DNA of 39,996 bases from Marinilabiliales bacterium (GCA_002869435.1 PKSX01000064.1:10076-50071); one strand, 5' to 3'; positions 22,986 through 32,480 are shown, numbered from the stretch's first letter. The notes: a model not told the origin generated them from the sequence alone. Made by a program: numbers and translations.

Positions 22986-24836
22986 ATGAAAAAAACATTA
23001 TTATTCCTTTTTGCATTTGGATTGATGTACACCCTGACTGCACAGGTAATTACATCAGACAATTTTGATTCGTATACTGCCGGTTCAGCACTTGCGCAAC
23101 AGGCTGGTGCTCCCTGGACAACATGGAGCGGAACCACAGGCGGTGCGGAAGACCCACTGGTTTCAACTACACAATCAGTTAGTGGTGCAAATTCCGTTTA
23201 TATCAGTACAACTTCAAATGACCTTGTACTTGATCTGGGAGACAAAACCACAGGACGCTACAAGATCGGTTTCAGCATTTATGTAGAAACCAACAAAGTA
23301 GCATATTTTAACATCCTGAACGATTTTGCAGGCAGTTCCTCAACCTGGGCGATGCAGGCTTACATGCGTACAAACGGATATATTTCTGTTGATGCCGGTG
23401 CTGCTCTGGTTGACTCTGTAGCTTATACACCAGGAACATGGACCGACATTCTTTTTGTTGTTGATGTTGATGATGACTTTGCCACCATGTATGTAGACGG
23501 AACCGAGCTGGTGAGCTGGGTGTTCAGCACAGGAAGTTTTGGGCAAGGATCGACTCAGAAACTCGATGCAGTTAACTTTTATGGCTGGTCTGATGGAGTA
23601 GTTAACCCGGGATATTATATTGACGATGTAGTATTTGAACAGGTTACTGTTCCTGAAGCGCCAATGAATCTTACTGCTACTGTTACCGGAAATGACATTG
23701 CTGTTGCATGGTCAGCTCCCGGAAGCGGAAGCCCTGATTCATACACGCTTCTCAGAAACAATGAAGTAATTGCTTCCGGGCTTGCAACAACCACATATGC
23801 TGATAACGGCTTATATCCTTCAAGCTACAATTATCTAGCAAAAGCTCATTATCCTGCCAGCGGATATTCACATTCTTCAAATGATACTACAGTTACCATT
23901 GCCGGTGCTGTTACCAGAGATTTGGTTTTATTTGAGTTTACCACTTCAGTAATGTGCTATTATTGCCCCGGTGCTTCATTGGGAGCTCAGGATTTGGTTA
24001 GTAACGGTAAAGATGTTGCTATCATTAAATACCATAACGACTGGCAGGGACCCGACCCATACACTATTCCTGAAGCAGAAGCTAGAGGTGGTACATATTA
24101 CAGTTCTTATGTAACAGGAAACCCAACAGCTATTGCTGATGGTACTGAATATCTTGTTGGTGGAAATCATACAACAAGTCTCTACCCCAATTATGTCACG
24201 ATGTACGATAAGCGTATATGCAGAAGTTCGTTGCATACCATCGATATTGATATTGTTAAAACAGCTACCGATGCATACACCGCTACAGTTACTGTGGTTC
24301 AGACAAGCGGTTATTATGCAAACAACCTTTATCTGAGAACTGCACTTACTGAATCAGATATAGCCTACTCATGGCAGGGTCAAACTGATCTTCACTTTGT
24401 TTGCCTTGACATGTATCCGGATGATGGTGGTTATGCCCTCGATTTCTCGACAACCGACACCATTACACAAATCATCAATTTCACTACTACAGGTTCTGTT
24501 GCAGACAATTGCGAATTTGTTGCCTTTGTTCAATATGACGGAAACAAAGATGTTACCCAGGCTGGAAAAGTAGATCTTGCCACCATAGTTGGTGTTGAAG
24601 ACAGAGAAAACGTTCAGCTTAATATCTATCCAAATCCGGCTAATGATTATGTAAATATCATCAGTGACGGAAGTGGATATTACGAAATCTTGAACATTGC
24701 AGGACAGGTAGTTCTTTCAGGACAAATCAGTGCTAAATTACAGACCATTAATACTTCTGATCTTAACAGTGGCATGTACCTGATTCGTGTAAATAACAAC
24801 AACGAAAGCAGCCTGCAAAAACTGATTATTCAGTAA
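22986..24836 (+). CDS. Large T9SS-exported protein with lectin-like, fibronectin and Omp28-like domains
   Basis: A 616-residue secreted protein. In order: signal peptide (ending LTAQ, ~20), a jelly-roll/LamG-like region (residues ~23-215, NFDSYTAGSALAQQ through YYIDDVVFEQV), a fibronectin type III-like segment (~218-305, VPEAPMNLTATVTGNDIAVAW), an Omp28-type thioredoxin-like domain with CYYC (C324, C327; FTTSVMCYYCPGASLG), and a type A T9SS sorting domain from IYPNPANDYV to the end. The dithiol suggests redox or metal chemistry at the cell surface. It is monocistronic, with a strong terminator. The function is inferred only from domain content: a surface adhesin/thiol protein. Confidence 0.87.
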   Translation: MKKTLLFLFAFGLMYTLTAQVITSDNFDSYTAGSALAQQAGAPWTTWSGTTGGAEDPLVSTTQSVSGANSVYISTTSNDLVLDLGDKTTGRYKIGFSIYVETNKVAYFNILNDFAGSSSTWAMQAYMRTNGYISVDAGAALVDSVAYTPGTWTDILFVVDVDDDFATMYVDGTELVSWVFSTGSFGQGSTQKLDAVNFYGWSDGVVNPGYYIDDVVFEQVTVPEAPMNLTATVTGNDIAVAWSAPGSGSPDSYTLLRNNEVIASGLATTTYADNGLYPSSYNYLAKAHYPASGYSHSSNDTTVTIAGAVTRDLVLFEFTTSVMCYYCPGASLGAQDLVSNGKDVAIIKYHNDWQGPDPYTIPEAEARGGTYYSSYVTGNPTAIADGTEYLVGGNHTTSLYPNYVTMYDKRICRSSLHTIDIDIVKTATDAYTATVTVVQTSGYYANNLYLRTALTESDIAYSWQGQTDLHFVCLDMYPDDGGYALDFSTTDTITQIINFTTTGSVADNCEFVAFVQYDGNKDVTQAGKVDLATIVGVEDRENVQLNIYPNPANDYVNIISDGSGYYEILNIAGQVVLSGQISAKLQTINTSDLNSGMYLIRVNNNNESSLQKLIIQ

Positions 24837-24855
24837 TGCTGTTATAAATACTTTT

Positions 24856-24887
24856 AAAAGGCTGCTCAATTGAGTGGCCTTTTTTTA
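24856..24887 (+). terminator. Intrinsic terminator of the large T9SS gene
   Basis: AAAAGGC and GCCTTTT enclose a second stem CTCA/TGAG, giving a stem-loop with small TG internal loops, followed by T7. Confidence 0.88.
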
Positions 24888-25051
24888 TTTCTGTAATAAT
24901 AATAAGACCTGAAAAGCTGGCAAAACCTCATTTATTTGACATCTTATAGTACTGAAATATTGGAATCTACTACATCTTGTATAGTTCTTATAGCATACTG
25001 TTGTTTTCACTCACATATCATATTTAATTATTCGCATAATACACAGATTCA

Positions 25052-25093
25052 ATAATTTAAAAATGGCATTTTAAATGAACAATGGCTGTTCAT
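25052..25093. repeat. Two adjacent AT-rich hairpins in the gap before the RNA candidate
   Basis: TTTAAAAATG/CATTTTAAA (near 25057-25075, one extra A) and ATGAACA-ATGGC-TGTTCAT (25075-25093, a perfect 7-bp stem with a 5-nt loop) lie back to back. No coding sequence covers the gap 24890-25158; these palindromes are the only structure I see there. Confidence 0.45.
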
Positions 25094-25145
25094 CATTTTT
25101 ACTGTCTAAACAAATAAAGAATATTTTTTTCTGGGAAACCTGTTA

Positions 25146-25153
25146 TATTTTTG
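25146..25153 (+). promoter_or_regulatory. Putative -7 promoter box for a small RNA
   Basis: TATTTTTG fits TAnnTTTG. No gene starts downstream on this strand, and it is followed at about +6 nt by the first hairpin of a structured stretch that ends in a terminator. A -33 TTTG is not seen; a T-run occupies that position. Confidence 0.5.
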
Positions 25154-25158
25154 CTGTC

Positions 25159-25265
25159 GAATGATCCATTCATTCAACCCTCATACTAACCCGACACATT
25201 CGGGTACAATAAACCCCAACACAAAACTGCAGGCGCCTCACCCCGGGGCGCCTGTTTGTTTTTTT
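25159..25265 (+). ncRNA. Candidate small regulatory RNA, three hairpins
   Basis: About 107 nt with no open frame. From the expected transcription start: hairpin 1 GAATGA-TCCAT-TCATTC (25159-25175), hairpin 2 ACCCGA-CACAT-TCGGGT (25189-25205), and hairpin 3 CAGGCGCC / GGCGCCTG (25230-25237 and 25247-25254) followed by TTTGTTTTTTT (25255-25265), a textbook intrinsic terminator. All three stems are perfect. A TATTTTTG box lies at the right distance upstream. No gene on this strand would use this terminator, since the nearest upstream gene already has its own. I do not match it to 6S, SRP RNA, tmRNA or a named Bacteroidota RNA. It ends 8 nt before the end of mnmA on the other strand. Confidence 0.65.
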
Positions 25266-25273
25266 GATCTTCA

Positions 25274-26359
25274 TTAAATATACAGTTGGATCTCTCCGCT
25301 GGCCAGGACCCGACACTCATCATTATCAAAAATGACTGCAAATTGACCGGGTGCCACACCATGTAATTTTTGATCGGATTCAATTAGAATTCCTTTATCT
25401 TTCATTCGGATTGTTCCATGAGTAAATGTTGGAGTATGACGAATTTTAAAAGATACTTCCACTCCATCCTGAAGCATATCATGCTTAGTTGGAAAGTTCA
25501 ATTCAGATACAAATACTTCATTACTGAAAACTTCAACCGGCTCATAACCTTTTGAAATGTAGATAATATTTTTTTCAATATCCTTCTTAACAACAAACCA
25601 CGGGCCACCGGCAAGACCAAGCCCTTTTCTCTGACCGATTGTGAAAAACCAGTGTCCTTTATGCTCACCCAGTTTTTCACCAGTTTGTACCTCCACAAAA
25701 TCTCCGGGCAACTCACCCAGCATATCACCAACAAAGTCGCGATAATGATTTCGGGCAATAAAGCAAATTCCCTGACTGTCTTTTCGTTCGGCATTGGCAA
25801 AGCCTTCTTTTCGGGCAATATCTCTGATTTCAGATTTCGTATATCCACCGATTGGGAACATAATTTTAGACAGTTGTAAATCAGACAACTGAGCTAAAAA
25901 GTATGTCTGATCCTTATTCTTATCTTTGGCCGTAGCAAGCCAGCGTTTCCCGCCCTCTTCCAAAATTGAGGCATAGTGGCCACTCGCTGTAAAATCATAT
26001 TTATACCCTACTTTTTCCTCAAACGCACCGAATTTAATCAGTTGATTGCACAGCAGATCCGGGTTTGGAGTTCTACCGGCTTTCAAAGATGTAACATGAT
26101 AGCCCATCACACCATCCCAATACTCCTTATGCAATGGAATGACTTCAAAAGGTAAATTGTATTTATTTGCAATGAGTTTGCATAAATCCACATCTTCCTC
26201 CATCTTGCAATCGTACCCCTCAAAATTCTGTTCCGGACCAATTGCAATATAGTACAAATGAGGAGTATATCCTTTTTGTACGAGTTCATGACATGCCACA
26301 GCACTGTCTACTCCACCGGAGATTAATAAAGCAACTGATTTATTCTTTGCAGAATTCAT
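25274..26359 (-). CDS. mnmA: tRNA 2-thiouridine(34) synthase MnmA
   Basis: MnmA activates U34 of Lys, Glu and Gln tRNAs with ATP and inserts sulfur from a persulfide carried by a protein relay. The 361-residue protein has the N-terminal PP-loop SGGVDS (14-19), the first catalytic cysteine in NPDLLCNQLIKFG (C104), the second in SQGICFIA (C199), and the C-terminal beta-barrel ending HGVAPGQFAVIFDN. Both cysteines expected for sulfur transfer are present. The ATG at 26359 is preferred: it starts the PP-loop region, while the open frame from 26374 adds five unlikely residues. Single gene, with a dispersed palindromic repeat upstream and a candidate small RNA on the opposite strand downstream. Confidence 0.95.
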   Translation of the reverse strand: MNSAKNKSVALLISGGVDSAVACHELVQKGYTPHLYYIAIGPEQNFEGYDCKMEEDVDLCKLIANKYNLPFEVIPLHKEYWDGVMGYHVTSLKAGRTPNPDLLCNQLIKFGAFEEKVGYKYDFTASGHYASILEEGGKRWLATAKDKNKDQTYFLAQLSDLQLSKIMFPIGGYTKSEIRDIARKEGFANAERKDSQGICFIARNHYRDFVGDMLGELPGDFVEVQTGEKLGEHKGHWFFTIGQRKGLGLAGGPWFVVKKDIEKNIIYISKGYEPVEVFSNEVFVSELNFPTKHDMLQDGVEVSFKIRHTPTFTHGTIRMKDKGILIESDQKLHGVAPGQFAVIFDNDECRVLASGEIQLYI

Positions 26360-26376
26360 GGTGTAAAAATACAAAA

Positions 26377-26410
26377 CAATGTCTACTTCGACAGGCTCAG
26401 TATGACATTG
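26377..26410. repeat. Dispersed palindromic repeat with CGACAGGCTCAG core
   Basis: CAATGTC (26377-26383) and GACATTG (26404-26410) are perfect inverted arms around a TTCGACAGGCTCAG core. Short intergenic palindromes with a CTTCGACA(A/G)GCTCAG core recur widely in Bacteroidota, so this is likely a REP-type unit between mnmA and the nitroreductase. Confidence 0.65.
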
Positions 26411-26437
26411 TCTTGATAATTAACAACTTAGAGAAGC

Positions 26438-27193
26438 CTATTCATTATTCATGAAACCCTGTTGCGTCAGTACATCGAGCAGGGTTTTAGAAAAGAGAAC
26501 ATTATCCTTTTTTGTGTAGCGTTTCTGAGTGAATACCTGCGCAAGATTTTCCACTTCACTTTCTTTTACAAATCCTTTGTACACCTCCATGTTCTCTTTT
26601 TCGGCATATAGAAGCTCAATATCTTCCTTAGAGAAATCGCTGTATTTTTCATGATGCACAATAGCCCGCATTGGTAGACGATCAGTTAGCCCGGGATTCT
26701 CATCCGGATAGCCAAGTACAACCGTGGTTATCGGCACAACTCCTTTTGGAAGGTTGAGTACTTCAATGATTTTTCCTGCTGTATAGGTAGTGGTTCCCAG
26801 GTAGCATGTACCAAGACCATTTGCTTCAGCTGCTATTACAGCATTTTGCGATGCCAGTAATGCATCGATTGATGCTGTCATAAACGAAAGAAAATTATCA
26901 TACCCCGGCCCGGCATTTCGCTGATCACACCATTTATTGAAGCGATTAAAATCGGCACAAAAGGTAAGCACAGCCGGGGCTTTACTTATCATCTCCTGGC
27001 CAAAATGGAGAGGAAGAAGTGCATCTTTTACCTGCTGATCACGAGTAACAACAATACTGTATACCTGCATATTACCAGTAGTGCCTGCACGCGATGCAGC
27101 AACAAGAATTTCATCAAGAATATTATCAGATATGGGATCGCTCTTGTATTTTCTTATTGAGCGGTGAGCCATTATGGTTTCAATAGCGTTCAT
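26438..27193 (-). CDS. Nitroreductase-family flavoprotein (NfsA-like)
   Basis: A 251-residue cytoplasmic FMN-dependent oxidoreductase. Family marks include the N-terminal MAHRSIRKYK, with the basic residues that hold the FMN phosphate, AAEANGLGTCYLGTTTY in the middle, and the FMN/NAD(P)H region PKGVVPITTVVLGYPDE. The long C-terminal extension (residues ~190-251, KYSDFSKEDIELLYAEKENM) resembles NADPH-preferring NfsA-type enzymes. Such enzymes reduce nitroaromatics, quinones or flavins; the natural substrate is unknown. Single gene, on the same strand as mnmA but separated from it by the palindromic repeat, so co-transcription is uncertain. Confidence 0.9.
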   Translation of the reverse strand: MNAIETIMAHRSIRKYKSDPISDNILDEILVAASRAGTTGNMQVYSIVVTRDQQVKDALLPLHFGQEMISKAPAVLTFCADFNRFNKWCDQRNAGPGYDNFLSFMTASIDALLASQNAVIAAEANGLGTCYLGTTTYTAGKIIEVLNLPKGVVPITTVVLGYPDENPGLTDRLPMRAIVHHEKYSDFSKEDIELLYAEKENMEVYKGFVKESEVENLAQVFTQKRYTKKDNVLFSKTLLDVLTQQGFMNNE

Positions 27194-27256
27194 AAGCAGA
27201 AATTTTCTGCAAACCTACATGAAATTTCAGAAAGAATCAATTATGAATACGTATTA

Positions 27257-28294
27257 TTATTCCTTCTCCTTGATTAAAAACATATACACGGGGAAGTGGT
27301 CACTATAACCGCCCATATACGTAGATCCGACCAAAAATCTGAATGGGTATCCACTAAATGAACCTTCTTTCTGCAGAAGGAAATTTCGATTAAAAATTCG
27401 TGTTTGATATTTCTTAAAACTGGTCATATCATCTCCCAGCAATCCTTCACTAATTACAATCTGATCAAAAAGGCTCCAATGATCACGATATGCATGAGAT
27501 CCCAAACCGTCGGTTTTGTACATCTTATACATAGGATTGAAAAGTTTAGTCACAGATGCATCTTTTTCCTTTGCAGCCGCATTAAGGTGTTTTTTTACTG
27601 ACTCATCAGAAGGATTATCATTGAAATCGCCCATAATGAATATTTTGGCTTCAGAATTGACTGCAAGAATAGAGTCAACAATAGAGCGACTTAGTTGTGC
27701 AGCAGCTTCACGTAGTGGAGCACTGCGCTTTTCTCCTCCACGACGTGACGGCCAGTGACCTACAATAAAATGCAGGGTATCACCATCAAGTATACCACTA
27801 ACGAGTAATTGATCACGGGTATAAAAATCATCATAACCTTCCACAGTTAAAGTGTGAGAGGAATAACTCAAAACTGTAAAAAGGTCTTTCCTGTATAATA
27901 ACCCAACATCAACTCCTCTGCGATCAGGTCCCTCCACTAATATGGTAGCATAGTTTGATGCTGCCATTAATGGTGTTGCGCATAAATCCTCAAGCACATC
28001 AATGTTTTCAACTTCAGATACTCCAAGTACTGCGGGGCCTCCTTTTACATACTCATCACCAACCTGAGTAATAACATAAGCCATATGCTCCAGCTTGGTT
28101 AAATATTTCTCAGAATTCCAGTTATATTCACCATCCGGCAAAAACTGTTCATCATTTTTATTCGGGTTATCAATAGTATCAAAAAGGTTTTCAAGATTGT
28201 AAAAGCCTACACAGGCAATTTTATAAGTTTTTTTCTGTGCAGATAGTGAAATCACAAACGTGATCAGTAATAGCGCAAGCGATAGTTTTTTCAT
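27257..28294 (-). CDS. Secreted endonuclease/exonuclease/phosphatase-family enzyme
   Basis: A 345-residue exported protein. A signal peptide (MKKLSLALLLITFVISLSAQ) precedes an EEP-fold domain: FYNLENLFDTIDNPN (metal-binding Asn/Glu), EVENIDVLEDL, GPDRRGVDVGLLYRKD, VGHWPSRRGG (catalytic His), MGDFNDNPSD (Asp/Asn) and the terminal YSDHFPVYM (Asp-His pair). All catalytic elements of the DNase I-like fold are present, so it should be an active phosphodiesterase or phosphatase on DNA, RNA or another phosphate ester. The ATG at 28294 begins the signal peptide; the frame from 28363 is longer than any signal needs. It is divergent from a TonB-dependent receptor and an OB-fold lipoprotein, a grouping that suggests nutrient scavenging. 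Confidence 0.9.
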   Translation of the reverse strand: MKKLSLALLLITFVISLSAQKKTYKIACVGFYNLENLFDTIDNPNKNDEQFLPDGEYNWNSEKYLTKLEHMAYVITQVGDEYVKGGPAVLGVSEVENIDVLEDLCATPLMAASNYATILVEGPDRRGVDVGLLYRKDLFTVLSYSSHTLTVEGYDDFYTRDQLLVSGILDGDTLHFIVGHWPSRRGGEKRSAPLREAAAQLSRSIVDSILAVNSEAKIFIMGDFNDNPSDESVKKHLNAAAKEKDASVTKLFNPMYKMYKTDGLGSHAYRDHWSLFDQIVISEGLLGDDMTSFKKYQTRIFNRNFLLQKEGSFSGYPFRFLVGSTYMGGYSDHFPVYMFLIKEKE

Positions 28295-28407
28295 AGTGCA
28301 ACTGAATTTATACAAAAATAGTCTTTTTGTTGATATGTTGTTATTAAAAAATTGTGCCAACACCTTTATTTAACCAAAAATATTGGTGTGAAACAAAAAA
28401 TTTGAAT

Positions 28408-28415
28408 TACCTTTG
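28408..28415 (+). promoter_or_regulatory. Putative -7 promoter box for the receptor operon
   Basis: TACCTTTG fits TAnnTTTG and lies 21 nt upstream of the ATG at 28437. It also shows that the TTG at 28413 is not the start. Confidence 0.55.
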
Positions 28416-28436
28416 CTATCCCTCAAAAATTTAACT

Positions 28437-31121
28437 ATGAGAATACTTATACTAATTCTTGTGCTGCTGCCCTTATCAGGGCTTTATGCTCAGGAGGGAA
28501 ATTTACACATCAGTGTTAAAGATCCCGTGACGATGGATGGGTTGAGTAACATCATTATTCTTGTTGGAGATCAGAGACTTACAACAGATGACGGTGGACA
28601 GGTTTCAGCAACATTGCCTTATGGGACCTACAATGTTATTATCAATCAGGACATGTATGCCCCTTATTCAGAAGAGGTATTAATTGACAAACCGGAAGTT
28701 GATCTGGCTATTATACTTGACCGTCAAGCCGGCTCCGACGGTGGTGGCATTGTTGAAATAGAACTCAGCGATGAAGATCTCGATGGTGGAGATAACGGAC
28801 AGGGAGTAAACAGTCTGCTGCATGCAAGCAAAGACCCGTTTACCAATGCAGCTGCTTTTTCATGGAGCGCAGCACGTTTCAGAGCCAGAGGATACGATTC
28901 ATGGCACTCTTCAACTTACTTCAATGGTTTCAGTATGGACAATCTGGAAACCGGCTATGGATCTTACTCAGACTATGGCGGACTAAACAGAATTGTACGT
29001 TACAAAGACTCATATGAGAGTAACAAGCCTGCTCCTTATTCATTCGGAAATATTGGCGGTGTTACAAACATTATGTCTCGTGCTTCACAAATCCGCAAGC
29101 AGAATCAGATTTCTTATGCTGCTACCAACCGCATGTACAACAACCGACTGATGTATACATTTGCATCCGGTTTACAGGCAAATGGTTGGGCTTATGCTTT
29201 TTCCATTTCACGCAGATGGGCTGAAGAAGGATATGTACCCGGCACCAATTATGATGCTTATGCGTATTTTGCATCGGTGGAAAGAAAGCTGAATGAGAAC
29301 CATATGGTAGGTCTGAGTATTTTCGGCGCACCACACAGTCGTGCAAAAATGGGTGCATCTACTCAGGAAGCCTACGATCTGGCAGGAACCAATTACTATA
29401 ATCCTTACTGGGGTTTTCAGGATGGAAAAATCCGCAATTCCAGAATCAGAAAAGCGCATAAGCCTTATGCCATTCTGAATCACAGCTGGAAAGTTAATGA
29501 AACAACAAAGATCCATACTTCTATTGGATTTATGAAAGGTCGTTACGGAAATACCCGCCTGAACTGGTACGATGCTCCGGATCCACGCCCCGATTATTAC
29601 AGATACCTCCCCAGCTACCAGGATGATCCATACATTGCATCTTTGGTGGAAGATTACTGGCAAAATGATGTTGGTGCACGCCAGATAGACTGGAATAGAA
29701 TTTACGAAATCAATTATCTTTCTAAATTAGCAGGAAACGGTGCAAATTATATTATTGAAGAGGATCGTATTGACGAAACCAAATACGGAATCAACTCATA
29801 TTTCACTAAAGACGGAGGCGAACATCTCCAATTGAGTGGTGGTGTTGATTTTCTAAGTCATAACTCTCAACGCTTTAAAGTTGTTGAAGATCTTTTAGGT
29901 GCAAATTACTGGGTTGATATTGACCAGTTTGCAGAAAGGGATTTCCCAGGCGACGAAGACATCCTTCAAAACGACATGCAAAATCCTGACCGTCAGGTTG
30001 TAGAAGGAGATATTTTTGGATACAATTATAACTTCCATACCAACCGTGCAAAATTATGGGGACTGGGCCGCTTCTATTATCCTAAAGTAGACTTCTTTAC
30101 CTCTGCCTATGTAAGCGGTTCACAACTCTGGAGAGAAGGACTTTTCCAAAACGGCCGCTATCCAGACAATTCACTTGGTGATTCAGAGAAAAAAACATTC
30201 CTGAATATTGGTGTTAAAGCAGGTGTTACCTATAAATATACAGGAAAACACTATTTTGATGTAAATGCAGCTTATTACACTGCACCTCCTATGATTACAA
30301 ACGTTTTCATGGCTCCTAGAATTAGTAATAAATTTGTTCCCGGTATAGAAAGCAGTTCAGGCTTTTCAGGTGAAATCAGCTATATATACAAAGGCGAACG
30401 CATTAGTGGTCGTGTTTCAGCATATCAAACACAGTTTTTCAACGAATCTGATTTATTTGGTTTCTACCATGACGAATACAGAACCTATGTATACATGACC
30501 ATGACAGATATTGATCGCATGCATCAGGGAGTTGAGGCCGGTGTTGAAGTGAAAGCCACTAAAACCCTCAGTGTTGTAGCAGCTGGAAACCTTGGCAACT
30601 ATCGCTATATGTCACGACCAACAGCATATATCTCATTTGATAACTTGTCACAACCCGATACCAGTGAACTGATTTATCAGAAATATTTCTTTGTCCCCGG
30701 AACTCCGCAAACTACGGGAATGATAGGACTGAAATATTTCCATCCTAAATACTGGTTCTTTAGTGTGAACTTCAATTATTTCGGTGATGCGTATCTTGCC
30801 TTTAATCAAGAGCGCAGAACCCAGCTTGCCATTGAAAATCTGGGTCCCGGAGACGAATTGATTGATATTATAACCGCACAGGAAGAAATCCCAGGTGGTT
30901 ACACACTTGATGCATCAATAGGTAAATCATGGAGAATCAACGGAAGAACAATTGCCATAAACTTCATGGTAAATAATATTCTTGACAATAAAGAACTAAT
31001 TACAGGTGGTTATGAGCAAAGGCGATTTGATTTTGACACCAAAGATGTGGACAAATTCCCGCCGAAGTATTATTACGCATTTGGCCGAAACTTCTTCGCC
31101 ATGATTACTATTAATCTCTAA
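28437..31121 (+). CDS. TonB-dependent receptor with carboxypeptidase-regulatory-like N-terminal domain
   Basis: An 894-residue outer-membrane receptor. After the signal peptide (ending LYAQ) a short carboxypeptidase-regulatory-like beta-sandwich (residues ~20-85, [19 protein letters not shown]) and an acidic Gly/Asp-rich linker precede the plug ([23 protein letters not shown] to [17 protein letters not shown]). A 22-strand barrel with the usual aromatic-ended final strand ([10 protein letters not shown]) follows. Such receptors import large or scarce substrates with energy from TonB. It is not a classical SusC, as no SusD gene follows. Instead an OB-fold lipoprotein gene starts 18 bp downstream and a nuclease-fold gene lies divergently. 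The ATG at 28437 is chosen for the signal peptide and promoter position. Confidence 0.92.
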   Translation: MRILILILVLLPLSGLYAQEGNLHISVKDPVTMDGLSNIIILVGDQRLTTDDGGQVSATLPYGTYNVIINQDMYAPYSEEVLIDKPEVDLAIILDRQAGSDGGGIVEIELSDEDLDGGDNGQGVNSLLHASKDPFTNAAAFSWSAARFRARGYDSWHSSTYFNGFSMDNLETGYGSYSDYGGLNRIVRYKDSYESNKPAPYSFGNIGGVTNIMSRASQIRKQNQISYAATNRMYNNRLMYTFASGLQANGWAYAFSISRRWAEEGYVPGTNYDAYAYFASVERKLNENHMVGLSIFGAPHSRAKMGASTQEAYDLAGTNYYNPYWGFQDGKIRNSRIRKAHKPYAILNHSWKVNETTKIHTSIGFMKGRYGNTRLNWYDAPDPRPDYYRYLPSYQDDPYIASLVEDYWQNDVGARQIDWNRIYEINYLSKLAGNGANYIIEEDRIDETKYGINSYFTKDGGEHLQLSGGVDFLSHNSQRFKVVEDLLGANYWVDIDQFAERDFPGDEDILQNDMQNPDRQVVEGDIFGYNYNFHTNRAKLWGLGRFYYPKVDFFTSAYVSGSQLWREGLFQNGRYPDNSLGDSEKKTFLNIGVKAGVTYKYTGKHYFDVNAAYYTAPPMITNVFMAPRISNKFVPGIESSSGFSGEISYIYKGERISGRVSAYQTQFFNESDLFGFYHDEYRTYVYMTMTDIDRMHQGVEAGVEVKATKTLSVVAAGNLGNYRYMSRPTAYISFDNLSQPDTSELIYQKYFFVPGTPQTTGMIGLKYFHPKYWFFSVNFNYFGDAYLAFNQERRTQLAIENLGPGDELIDIITAQEEIPGGYTLDASIGKSWRINGRTIAINFMVNNILDNKELITGGYEQRRFDFDTKDVDKFPPKYYYAFGRNFFAMITINL

Positions 31122-31139
31122 CCGAAAAAAGCAAACAAG

Positions 31140-32420
31140 ATGAAAAAACATATGAAAAAACTAATGTTTCTTGCAGCAATCTCTGCCCTTTTTCTGGGAA
31201 GCTGCGTTCAGGAAGATTTTGATGTACCTGACATCGTAATTCCGGAAGTGGATTTTGACAGTAACATGTCAATTGCAGATCTGAAAGCCGGTTATCCGGG
31301 TGTTCTCGACAGTATTGGCGAAGACACTATTATTCAGGGAATTGTTATTGCCAATGATGAAAGCGGCAACTTCTATAAAACCATCGTTATTCAGGACAAT
31401 ACTGCCGGTATTGAAGTAAAGATTGATCGGTATGATATGTACACCGAGTTTAAAGTAGGTCAGCGTGTATTCATAAAATGCCGCGGACTTTACCTTGGAG
31501 ATTACGGCGGATTGGTTCAGCTTGGATATATCTACGATAATGATATAGGCCGTATACCCGATGTAATTGCCGATGACCATATTTTCAGAGACAGCCTTCC
31601 GGGTGCTGCACCAACACCGGTTACATTAACCATTCCTACATTGTCACCTACATATCTGAGCATGCTGATTCGAATTGACAGTGTTCATTTTGTGGAAGTT
31701 GGACAAACATTCTCTGAAAGCACCGGAACAACTAACCGCACCATTGAAGATGAATATGGCAATCAGCTGCTGCTTCGCACAAGTAATTATGCAAGCTTCG
31801 CAGCAAATGATATTCCTGCAGGTGTAGGTTCAGTTGTTGGAGTACTGAGTATTTACAATGGCGACTATCAGTTCTACATCCGCGACCTTAATGACTTGGT
31901 AAACTGGGATTATGGTGCTGCAACAGAGCAAAACATCATTTTCGAGACATTTGACACTGATCCTTCATGGACCATTTTCAGTGCTGCCAGCAGTGAAGAT
32001 TGGTACTGGTCATCCTCATATGCGTGCTATGCCATTAGTGGATTTGGTGGAGATGCACCCAGTGACGATTATTTGATTAGCCCGGCGATTGATTTAAGCG
32101 TTAGTGGAATTACTGATCCTATTCTAAATTTCAGAACATGGACAAAATACACTGATGGTGGTTTTGCTCAACCCATTGAAGTAATGATTTCAACTGATTA
32201 TTCAGGAACCGGTGATCCAACTACTTCAACATGGACCAACTTAACAGCCATATGGTCTCCGGCAAATAGTGAAACCTGGACCAGCAGTGGAGATATCGAT
32301 CTGAGTGCTTATATCGGAAGCACCGTATATATTGCATTCCGTTATCAAAGTTCAGGTACTGGAAGTGGAACTACCAGTAACTGGGAAGTAGACGAGTTTA
32401 AAGTAAAAGCAACGATGTAA
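31140..32420 (+). CDS. DUF5689-like OB-fold lipoprotein with choice-of-anchor domain
   Basis: A 426-residue lipoprotein. The signal ends LFLGSC (cysteine ~22). The first part (residues ~40-260) contains OB-fold modules of the DUF5689 type: SIADLKAGYPG, QGIVIANDESGNFYKTIVIQDNTAGIEVKI, GQRVFIKCRGLYLGDYGGLVQLGYI and SVVGVLSIYNGDYQFYIRDLNDL. The C-terminal part (~265-426, FETFDTDPSWTIFSAASSEDW to WEVDEFKVKATM) is a choice-of-anchor J / cleaved-adhesin-like jelly roll. OB folds bind nucleic acid or oligosaccharides. It starts 18 bp after the receptor gene, so it is probably the receptor's surface partner, in the position a SusD would take. Start at 31140 or 31152 are both plausible. Confidence 0.85.
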   Translation: MKKHMKKLMFLAAISALFLGSCVQEDFDVPDIVIPEVDFDSNMSIADLKAGYPGVLDSIGEDTIIQGIVIANDESGNFYKTIVIQDNTAGIEVKIDRYDMYTEFKVGQRVFIKCRGLYLGDYGGLVQLGYIYDNDIGRIPDVIADDHIFRDSLPGAAPTPVTLTIPTLSPTYLSMLIRIDSVHFVEVGQTFSESTGTTNRTIEDEYGNQLLLRTSNYASFAANDIPAGVGSVVGVLSIYNGDYQFYIRDLNDLVNWDYGAATEQNIIFETFDTDPSWTIFSAASSEDWYWSSSYACYAISGFGGDAPSDDYLISPAIDLSVSGITDPILNFRTWTKYTDGGFAQPIEVMISTDYSGTGDPTTSTWTNLTAIWSPANSETWTSSGDIDLSAYIGSTVYIAFRYQSSGTGSGTTSNWEVDEFKVKATM

Positions 32421-32446
32421 TTCTTTGTTTTTATCCAAATACAAAG

Positions 32447-32480
32447 CAGCATAGGCCTTTGGGTTTATGCTGTTTTTATT
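32447..32480 (+). terminator. Intrinsic terminator of the receptor operon
   Basis: CAGCATA (32447-32453) pairs with TATGCTG (32466-32472), followed by TTTTTATTTTTATTT. It lies about 26 nt past the lipoprotein stop codon. Confidence 0.8.

Noticed and set aside
25186..25383. A 65-codon minus-strand frame across the small-RNA candidate
   Set aside because: It overlaps the 3' end of mnmA and the terminator hairpin, and its translation looks random.
28437..32420. Receptor/lipoprotein pair as a SusC/SusD polysaccharide locus
   Set aside because: The lipoprotein has OB-fold and jelly-roll sequence rather than the helical SusD fold, and no glycan enzymes lie nearby.
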